DNA of 6,220 nt from Actinomycetota bacterium (GTDB lineage: Bacteria; Actinomycetota; Acidimicrobiia; Acidimicrobiales; JAFATL01), in contig JAFATL010000240.1 of NCBI GenBank assembly GCA_019243975.1, forward strand, positions 1 through 6,220. The letters are read 5' to 3'. Positions within the stretch are counted from its first letter, which is position 1; the number at the start of each line of letters is the position of its first letter. The notes under the pieces were generated by a model. It did no database searches, had not been told where the DNA came from, and saw nothing but the letters and a program-made list of their open reading frames with translations. Both the position numbers and the translations under genes were made by a program. Below are positions 1-4,030 of this stretch, piece by piece.

Positions 1-1
1 G

Positions 2-79
2 GCCGGCTCCGGCTCCACCTGGTTCGTCGAGGGCGCCTACCCCGACGCCGGCCTCATAACGCGAACCGACCGGCCGTAG
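2..79 (+). CDS. ispE: C-terminal end of a GHMP-type kinase, probably IspE (partial)
   Basis: Only the last 25 codons are present, ending at TAG 77-79. Frame 2 is chosen because nearly every third base is G or C up to about position 55; the other plus frames do not show this. The tail starts AGSGSTWFVEGAYPDAG, and its GSGST matches the glycine/serine-rich third motif near the C-terminus of GHMP kinases such as IspE (4-diphosphocytidyl-2-C-methyl-D-erythritol kinase, MEP isoprenoid pathway, cytosolic). Only about 20 residues follow that motif, which is short for IspE. Known actinobacterial gene order also puts ispE near glmU, prs and pth. The motif and frame are seen; the gene name is inference, and another GHMP kinase or an unrelated protein remains possible because the catalytic part lies outside the window. 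Confidence 0.5.
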   Translation, partial: AGSGSTWFVEGAYPDAGLITRTDRP

Positions 80-100
80 AGGCCGGTCGGGGTCGTTCGC
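61..100. terminator. Probable bidirectional terminator hairpin between convergent genes
   Basis: A perfect 10-bp inverted repeat, CCGACCGGCC at 66-75 and GGCCGGTCGG at 81-90, encloses the loop GTAGA. The outer bases GCGAAC (61-66) and GTTCGC (95-100) can extend the pairing across a small bulge. It lies between the plus-strand gene ending at 79 and the minus-strand bS22 gene ending at 114, where a shared terminator is expected. The upstream gene's stop codon falls in the loop. No T-run follows on either strand, which is common in high-GC actinobacteria but leaves the terminator role inferred. Confidence 0.6.
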
Positions 101-113
101 TCGAGCGGGATGC

Positions 114-212
114 TTACTTGCCCGCCCGCCGCTGCCAGCGGGTGGCCTTCAGCATCTTCTTGTGCTTCTTCTTCCGCATGCGCTTGCGGCGCTTCTTGAT
201 CAACGACCCCAT
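114..212 (-). CDS. Small ribosomal subunit protein bS22 (AURKAIP1/COX24-domain protein)
   Basis: This minus-strand gene encodes 32 residues, from ATG (212-210) to TAA (116-114). The protein begins MGSLIKKRRKRMRKKKHKKM and ends with TRWQRRAGK. It is therefore almost entirely Lys and Arg, with the KKR..RM.KKKHKK core and closing W/V-Q-R-R-x-x-K typical of the actinobacterial proteins first labelled AURKAIP1/COX24-domain proteins and later seen in mycobacterial 30S structures as bS22. The known members are about 30-33 residues, so this one is full length. The family binds rRNA in the small subunit near the decoding centre. There is no Shine-Dalgarno sequence before the start; a promoter-like TACCCT lies 10 bases upstream, so the mRNA probably has little or no leader. 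It converges with the gene on its left and diverges from tRNA-Gln on its right. Confidence 0.92.
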   Translation of the reverse strand: MGSLIKKRRKRMRKKKHKKMLKATRWQRRAGK

Positions 213-252
213 GAGGGAGCACAGGGTAGCGGCGCAGGCCATACCTGGCGAA
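213..252 (-). promoter_or_regulatory. Putative promoter of bS22 with very short leader
   Basis: On the minus strand, TACCCT (228-223) fits the actinobacterial -10 pattern TANNNT. Only ten bases, GTGCTCCCTC, separate it from the ATG at 212, so transcription would start within a few bases of the start codon. The -35 is weak: TTCGCC at 252-247 with an 18-base spacer. The same box-plus-leader layout recurs before rplY, which is the main support. Confidence 0.45.
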
Positions 253-260
253 CTGACGTA

Positions 261-314
261 CCGAACTGACAGTGAAAACGGGCCCTATAGGTCCCGTTTT
301 CACTGACAGTTCGG
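261..314. repeat. Long imperfect palindrome (22-bp arms) in divergent intergenic region
   Basis: The arms 261-282 and 293-314 are reverse complements over 22 positions with one mismatch (A269 against A306). The ten bases between them hold the self-complementary CCTATAGG (284-291), so a DNA cruciform or a 54-base RNA hairpin is possible. A further partial copy of the arm end, CGAACTGAC, occurs in direct orientation at 249-257 (compare 262-270). The element sits between the divergent starts of bS22 and tRNA-Gln, so it is not in the usual position for a terminator of either. Possible identities are a dispersed REP/MITE-like palindromic unit, a paired regulator-binding site, or a structured transcript. 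The symmetry is seen; the function is unknown. Confidence 0.85.
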
Positions 315-329
315 GAGGGCGGTGCGCTC

Positions 330-335
330 TACGCT
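330..335 (+). promoter_or_regulatory. Possible -10 box for tRNA-Gln
   Basis: TACGCT matches TANNNT and lies 13 bases before the first tRNA base, a sensible distance for a short 5' leader removed by RNase P. No good -35 is found at 16-18 bases; CTGACA at 303-308 resembles TTGACA, but a 21-base spacer is too long. The call rests on position and the hexamer alone. Confidence 0.3.
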
Positions 336-348
336 GATGAGCACTCAT

Positions 349-419
349 TGGGGAGTCGTCTAACGGCAAGACATCTGGTTTTGGTCCAGAGAATGGGGGT
401 CCGATTCCTCCCTCCCCAG
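349..419 (+). tRNA. tRNA-Gln (anticodon TTG)
   Basis: The cloverleaf is complete. The acceptor stem TGGGGAG (349-355) pairs with CTCCCCA (412-418), followed by discriminator G419. The D-stem is 358-360 with 370-372, and the D-loop contains the GG pair (365-366). The anticodon stem TCTGG (374-378) pairs with CCAGA (386-390), and the loop TTTTGGT puts TTG at 381-383, which reads CAA (Gln). The variable loop is 391-394. The T-stem GGGGG (395-399) pairs with CCTCC (407-411) with one G-T pair. The weak T1-A72 acceptor pair is a usual tRNA-Gln feature. CCA is not encoded, so it must be added after transcription. The T-loop is TCCGATT, with C instead of T at position 55, which is unusual. It lies 50 bases before glmU, a neighbourhood also known in mycobacteria. 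Confidence 0.95.
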
Positions 420-462
420 CGAAGATGAATGCGTTCCTCTGGGGGGTTGCGGCGCGGTAAAC

Positions 463-468
463 AGGAGG
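463..468 (+). promoter_or_regulatory. Shine-Dalgarno sequence badly placed for either glmU start
   Basis: AGGAGG is a perfect anti-16S match, but it ends one base before ATG 470 and 16 bases before the next in-frame ATG (485); usual spacing is about 5-9 bases. No alternative start codon lies between them. One explanation is that TAAACA (458-463) acts as a -10 box and glmU starts leaderless at 470; another is a start at 485 with loose spacing. The sequence does not settle which start is used. Confidence 0.5.
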
Positions 469-469
469 T

Positions 470-1573
470 ATGAGTTCGCGTCCGATGTCGGCTGTGGTGC
501 TGGCTGCGGGCGAGGGCACGCGGATGAAGTCCGCCCGGCCGAAGCCGTTGCACGTCTTGTGCGGTCGGCCGCTCGTCTTGCACGTCATCGACGCGCTGGC
601 CGAGCTCGACATCGACCGCGTGGTCGTGGTCGTCGGGCACGGGGCCGAGCGGGTGACGAAGGCCCTCCACGAGGACGCGCCGCTTGGCCTCGCCGTTGAC
701 TTCGTCGAGCAACACGTGCAGCGGGGCACGGGTGACGCCGTCGCCACCGCCCTCACCGGCTTCCCCGACGACGACCTGAGCGACGGCGACATCGTCGTCC
801 TGCCCGGTGACACGCCGCTTCTGCGCCCAGCCACCCTCGCCGCCCTCGTGCGCACGCACCGGGCCGCCGACGCCGCCGCCACTATCCTGACGGCGCGCAT
901 CGAGCACCCCACCGGCTACGGGCGCATCGTCCGCGGCAAGGACGACCGCGTGCGCCGCATCGTCGAGGAGGCCGACGCCGACGACGAGGAGCGCGAGATC
1001 GACGAGATCAACACGTCGGTCTACGTCTTCCGTCGCAGCGTGCTCGCCCCGTCACTCCGACGGCTCAGCCCCGAGAACGCCAACGGCGAGTACTACCTGA
1101 CCGATGTGATTGGGGTGCTCTACGACGCTGGCTACAACGTCGTGACGATGGTCGTCGACGACCCGATGGAGGCCGCCGGCGTCAACGACCGCGCCCAGCT
1201 GGCCGTGGCCGAAGCCGAACTGCGCGACCGCACCAACGAGCGCTGGATGCGACGGGGCGTCACCATGCTCGACCCCGAGCGCACCTACATCGACGCCACC
1301 GTCGAGCTGGCGCCCGACGTCACGCTGTTCCCCGGCACGCTGCTGCAGGGCCGCACGGTCATCGCCACCGGTGCCGACATCGGCCCCGACACGCGCCTGG
1401 TCGACTGCGTCGTGGGCGAGGAGGCGATCGTCGAGCAAACGGTCGGACGGCAGGCCGAGATCGGTGCGCAGGCCCGTGTCGGCCCGTTTGCGGTGCTGTC
1501 GCCGGGCACACAGGTGGCGCCGGGCACGGTCACCGGTCCATTCTTCGAGGCGGGCTACGAGGAGGGGGCATAA
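470..1573 (+). CDS. glmU: UDP-GlcNAc pyrophosphorylase GlmU with truncated acetyltransferase domain
   Basis: GlmU normally acetylates glucosamine-1-phosphate (C-terminal domain) and then uridylylates the product (N-terminal domain) to give UDP-GlcNAc for peptidoglycan. The uridyltransferase half is intact (residues 1 to about 250): LAAGEGTRMKS with Lys25, QRGTGDA (84-90), LPGDTPLL with metal-ligand Asp114, GYGRIVR (149-155), EEADADDEEREIDEINTS, NGEYYLTD (205-212) and GVNDR with Asn239. The left-handed beta-helix begins at about residue 268 (LDPERTYID) but ends after a few coils at residue 367; E. coli GlmU has 456 residues and the M. tuberculosis protein 495. VGPFAVLSPG has Ser where the family has the active-site Arg (E. 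coli R333). The later conserved part (KNxxIGxGS, HLxYxGD, NIGAG, NYDG) is absent, so acetyltransferase activity is probably lost. Canonical homology starts at Met6 (485), so that start is possible. Confidence 0.92.
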   Translation: MSSRPMSAVVLAAGEGTRMKSARPKPLHVLCGRPLVLHVIDALAELDIDRVVVVVGHGAERVTKALHEDAPLGLAVDFVEQHVQRGTGDAVATALTGFPDDDLSDGDIVVLPGDTPLLRPATLAALVRTHRAADAAATILTARIEHPTGYGRIVRGKDDRVRRIVEEADADDEEREIDEINTSVYVFRRSVLAPSLRRLSPENANGEYYLTDVIGVLYDAGYNVVTMVVDDPMEAAGVNDRAQLAVAEAELRDRTNERWMRRGVTMLDPERTYIDATVELAPDVTLFPGTLLQGRTVIATGADIGPDTRLVDCVVGEEAIVEQTVGRQAEIGAQARVGPFAVLSPGTQVAPGTVTGPFFEAGYEEGA

Positions 1574-2536
1574 GTGGAATTGATCCCGAAGAAACGGCTG
1601 GAGCTGTACTCCGGCAGCGCGCATCCGCAGCTGGGCCACGACATCGCCGGCCACCTCGGGGTCGAGTTGGGCGAGCCCAACCTCAAGCGCTTCGCCAACG
1701 GCGAGATCCACTGCCGCTACAACGAGTCGGTCCGCGGCACCGACGTCTTCATCGTGCAGACCCACGCCGACCCGGTGAACGACTCGATCATGGAGCAGCT
1801 GATCATGATCGACGCCGCCAAGCGCGCGTCCGCCAAGCGCATCACCGCGGTGTGCCCCTACTACGGCTACTCCCGCCAGGACCGCAAGGCCGAGGGACGT
1901 GAGCCCATCACCGCCAAGCTGGTGTCCGACATGCTGGCGGCCGCCGGTGCCGACCGCATCGTGAGCGTCGACCTGCACTCGGGGCAGATCCAGGGCTTCT
2001 TCGACGGCCCCGTCGACCACTTCTACGCCATGCCCGTCCTCGAGGCGTGCATCCGCGAGGAGGTCGAGACGGCGCCCGTCATCGTGGCGCCCGACACCGG
2101 CCGGGTGAAGGCGGCCGAGCGCCTGGCCCGCCACCTCGATGCCGACCTGGCCGCCGTCTACAAGCGGCGCGCCAGCGGTGAGGTCAAGGCTCTGGGCGTC
2201 ATGGGCGACGTGGCGGGCCGGCACTGCATCCTCGTCGACGACATGATCGACACCGCCGGCACGATCGTGGCGGCCGCCGACGTCCTGCTGAGCCAGGGCG
2301 CCAGCGAGGTGTGGGCCATGGCCACCCACGGGGTGCTGTCCGACCCCGCCACCGACCGGCTCAAGAACTCCCAGATCAGCCGGGTCGTGATCACCGACAC
2401 CCTCCCGCTGCCGACCGAGAAGCAGATCGACAAGATCGAGGTGGTGTCGGTGGCCAAGCTCATCGCCGACGCCATCGACGCCGTTTTCGAGGACACCTCG
2501 GTGAGCGAGCTGTTCGGGGGCGAAAACCAGGGTTAG
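1574..2536 (+). CDS. prs: Ribose-phosphate pyrophosphokinase (PRPP synthase, class I)
   Basis: It transfers pyrophosphate from ATP to ribose-5-phosphate, making PRPP for purine, pyrimidine, NAD, histidine and tryptophan synthesis in the cytosol. The 320-residue length is typical. Visible motifs are RFANGEI (39-45), YYGYSRQDRK in the ATP-binding region (96-105), the metal-binding VDLHSGQIQGFFD (132-144, His135), the flexible-loop catalytic Lys197 and Arg199 (YKRRA), and the PRPP-binding loop VDDMIDTAGTI (221-231). The start is GTG, immediately after the glmU TAA (1571-1573), with GGAGGGG at 1561-1567 inside the end of glmU giving good spacing. The two genes are therefore very likely co-transcribed and translationally coupled. 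Codon use matches the neighbours and no key residue is missing. Confidence 0.97.
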   Translation: MELIPKKRLELYSGSAHPQLGHDIAGHLGVELGEPNLKRFANGEIHCRYNESVRGTDVFIVQTHADPVNDSIMEQLIMIDAAKRASAKRITAVCPYYGYSRQDRKAEGREPITAKLVSDMLAAAGADRIVSVDLHSGQIQGFFDGPVDHFYAMPVLEACIREEVETAPVIVAPDTGRVKAAERLARHLDADLAAVYKRRASGEVKALGVMGDVAGRHCILVDDMIDTAGTIVAAADVLLSQGASEVWAMATHGVLSDPATDRLKNSQISRVVITDTLPLPTEKQIDKIEVVSVAKLIADAIDAVFEDTSVSELFGGENQG

Positions 2537-2572
2537 CCGCCCCGGAGGCCGTGTCCTAAACTGTCTCCCCCT
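2533..2572 (+). promoter_or_regulatory. Putative promoter of rplY with very short leader
   Basis: TAAACT (2557-2562) is a good TANNNT -10 box, followed by only ten bases, GTCTCCCCCT, before the ATG at 2573. There is no Shine-Dalgarno sequence at a working distance (the nearest GGAGG is about 25 bases away). The -35 candidate TTAGCC (2533-2538, 18-base spacer) is weak. It implies that rplY can be expressed separately from glmU-prs on an almost leaderless mRNA. Confidence 0.5.
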
Positions 2573-3304
2573 ATGGCTGAGATCGCACTTGCCGCCGAAG
2601 TCGGGCGTACGACGGGTTCGCGCGCCGCGGGGCGGCTGCGCGCCGCCGGGAAGATCCCCGGCGTCATCTACGGGCACGGCACCAGCCCCACGCCGGTCGC
2701 CGTCGACGGGCGGGCCCTGCGCAACGCCCTCACCACCGAGGCTGGCCTCAATGCCCTGCTCGAGCTGCAGCTCGACGGCACCAACCACCTCACCATGGCC
2801 CGTGAGATCCAGCGCGATCCGGTCCGTCACTCGGTCGTGCACGTCGACTTCGTGATCGTCCGCCGTGACGAGGTCATCAGCGCCGACGTCACCATCACCC
2901 TCGTCGGCGACGCCACGCAGGTGCACCGCGAAGACGGTGTGGTCGACCAGTCGATGTTCACCCTCGCCGTGCGCACCACGCCGCTCAACATCCCGCCGTC
3001 GATCGAGGTCGACGTCACCGAGCTGGCCATCGGCGACACCATCCGCGTCGCCGACCTCAAGCTGCCCCAGGGCGTGACCACCGAGGTCGACCCCGAGGAA
3101 GCCGTCGTCATCGGCCAGCCGCCGCAGGTGACTGCCGCCGACCTCATCAGCGAGGCCGAGGCCGAAGCTGTCGAGGCCTTCGAGGCGGCTGCCGCCGAAG
3201 CGGCCGAAGGCGAAGAGGGCGCCGCCGCCGAGGGCGAGGCTGCACCCGCCGAAGCCGGTGGTGGCGAGTCGGGCGGCGAGTCGGCGGAGTCTTCCGAAGG
3301 CTGA
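2573..3304 (+). CDS. rplY: Large ribosomal subunit protein bL25, Ctc/TL5 form, with acidic tail
   Basis: This protein binds 5S rRNA at the central protuberance of the 50S subunit. Residues 1 to about 92 are the L25 domain (GRTTGSRAAGRLRAAGKIPGVIYGHG; LTMAREIQRDPVRHSVVHVDF). About 93-185 form the second beta domain found in the longer Ctc/TL5 type (ISADVTITLVGDA; PLNIPPSIEVDVTELAIGDTIRVADLKLPQGV). Residues 187-243 are a low-complexity tail rich in Ala, Glu, Gly and Ser with no Lys or Arg; acidic Ala/Glu tails are common in actinobacterial Ctc proteins. At 243 residues it is somewhat longer than usual because of this tail. The start is ATG 2573, right at the domain border, with no Shine-Dalgarno site. 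It lies 36 bases after prs and directly before pth, a conserved rplY-pth pair joining ribosome structure and peptidyl-tRNA recycling. Confidence 0.96.
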   Translation: MAEIALAAEVGRTTGSRAAGRLRAAGKIPGVIYGHGTSPTPVAVDGRALRNALTTEAGLNALLELQLDGTNHLTMAREIQRDPVRHSVVHVDFVIVRRDEVISADVTITLVGDATQVHREDGVVDQSMFTLAVRTTPLNIPPSIEVDVTELAIGDTIRVADLKLPQGVTTEVDPEEAVVIGQPPQVTAADLISEAEAEAVEAFEAAAAEAAEGEEGAAAEGEAAPAEAGGGESGGESAESSEG

Positions 3305-3306
3305 CG

Positions 3307-3906
3307 CTGCTCCGCCGCCGCACCGGCACGCCGGCCGATCTGCTCGCCGTTGGGCTCGGCAACCCGGGAGGCGAGTACGCGGGCACCCGTCACAACGTCG
3401 GTGCCGACACCGTCGCCCTCGTCGCCAGCCGGCACGGGGAGCGGTTCAAGGGTGGTCAGGCCAACTCGCTGATCGCCGAGGTCAAGGACGGCGGCAAGCT
3501 GCTCGCCCTGGCCCAGCCCCTCACCTACATGAACGACTCGGGCCTGGCCGTGCGCGCCCTGGTGCGCCGGTTCGGCATCGACGACCTCAGCAAGCTGGTG
3601 ATCGTGCAGGACGAGCTCGACCTGCCCACCGGCAAGCTGCAGGTGAAGCTCGGGGGCGGGTTGGCCGGGCACAACGGGCTGCGGTCGATCCGCGAGCACC
3701 TGCACTCCACCGACTTCGCCCGTATCCGCATCGGCATCGGCAAGCCGCCCGGCGGCAAGGAGCGGGGCGCCGACCACGTGCTGCGGCGTCCGGGCAAGCG
3801 GGAGAAGTCCGAGCTCGAAGTCGTCGTGGAGGAGGCCGCCGACGCCCTGGAATGCATCCTCGAGGACGGCGTCGAGGCCGCCATGACGAGGTACAACCGT
3901 AAGTGA
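3307..3906 (+). CDS. pth: Peptidyl-tRNA hydrolase, apparent CTG start
   Basis: It cleaves peptides from peptidyl-tRNA dropped by ribosomes, so the tRNA can be reused. Counting from CTG 3307 it has 199 residues, normal for the family. Visible are LAVGLGNPGGEYAGTRHNVG with Asn19 and catalytic His29, LTYMNDSG with Asn76, VQDELDLPTG with Asp102, and GGGLAGHNGLRSI with Asn123. The reading frame is open from 2869, yet no ATG, GTG or TTG occurs before ATG 3529, which would remove the catalytic His and GLGNPG. CTG 3307 has GAAGG (3296-3300) six bases upstream; CTG 3301 overlaps the rplY stop as CTGA and is the alternative. Either way it is coupled to rplY. Family identity is certain; the exact start is inferred. 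Confidence 0.93.
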   Translation: MLRRRTGTPADLLAVGLGNPGGEYAGTRHNVGADTVALVASRHGERFKGGQANSLIAEVKDGGKLLALAQPLTYMNDSGLAVRALVRRFGIDDLSKLVIVQDELDLPTGKLQVKLGGGLAGHNGLRSIREHLHSTDFARIRIGIGKPPGGKERGADHVLRRPGKREKSELEVVVEEAADALECILEDGVEAAMTRYNRK

Positions 3907-3942
3907 GCGAGCTTGCGAGCGAACCAATGAGCACAGGCCTTT

Positions 3943-3959
3943 CCGCCGCGAAGCGGCGG
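3943..3959. terminator. GC hairpin after pth, possible terminator
   Basis: CCGCCGC (3943-3949) pairs perfectly with GCGGCGG (3953-3959) around the three-base loop GAA; GCGAAGC-type mini-hairpins are known to be unusually stable. It lies 37 bases after the pth stop, a natural place for the glmU-prs-rplY-pth transcript to end. No T-run follows, so it may pause or protect RNA ends instead of terminating. Confidence 0.45.
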
Positions 3960-3960
3960 A

Positions 3961-4024
3961 TCACGGGTGCTTGCCGAGGCACGAGCGATGAAAGTGTTGG
4001 ACCAACCGATCGAAGCACCCGTGA
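3961..4024. repeat. 64-base element with perfect 12-bp terminal inverted repeats before mfd
   Basis: TCACGGGTGCTT (3961-3972) is the exact reverse complement of AAGCACCCGTGA (4013-4024). Inside, CGAT (3986-3989) can pair with ATCG (4009-4012), which stacks directly on the outer right arm, and GTTG (3996-3999) with CAAC (4003-4006) around GAC. The outer stem plus two inner stems would form a branched or bulged hairpin. Its base content is less GC-rich than the genes. It ends six bases before the mfd start and begins one base after the GC hairpin. It may be a structured 5' leader of mfd, a dispersed palindromic unit, or a small non-coding RNA. The symmetry is seen; the role is unknown. Confidence 0.8.
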
Positions 4025-4030
4025 GTAATC

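Noticed and set aside
303..335. CTGACA (303-308) as -35 with TACGCT (330-335) as -10 for tRNA-Gln
   Set aside because: The 21-base spacer is too long for a normal sigma-70-type promoter; only the -10 box is kept, at low confidence.
37..912. 291-codon minus-strand frame
   Set aside because: It crosses the terminator hairpin, bS22, the palindrome, the tRNA and the start of glmU, with Arg/Ser/Thr-rich non-protein-like sequence.
1371..1583. Frameshift as the cause of the short GlmU
   Set aside because: This alternative plus frame encodes only Arg/Ser-rich sequence with none of the missing GlmU motifs, and prs begins immediately after the glmU stop.
1052..2926. 624-codon open frame on the minus strand
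   Set aside because: It lies antisense to glmU, prs and rplY, whose identities are certain. It is low-complexity (Asp/His/Gly/Val-rich), as expected for a GC-rich shadow frame.
3529..3906. pth starting at ATG 3529 (125 residues)
   Set aside because: That start removes the GLGNPG and TRHN motifs, including the catalytic His, although both are encoded in frame just upstream with gene-like codon use.
3905..3922. Direct repeat GAGCGA (3905-3910 and 3917-3922) just after pth
   Set aside because: The six-base unit is too short and too close to background GC-rich sequence to call a functional site; only the two palindromic elements stand out.
3903..4028. Small plus-strand reading frame after pth (GTG 3903 overlapping the pth stop, or ATG 3927, to TAA 4026-4028; 33-41 residues)
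   Set aside because: Third positions are only about 58% G/C, far below the neighbouring genes, and the frame runs through the GC hairpin and the inverted-repeat element. There is no Shine-Dalgarno site and no recognisable protein.
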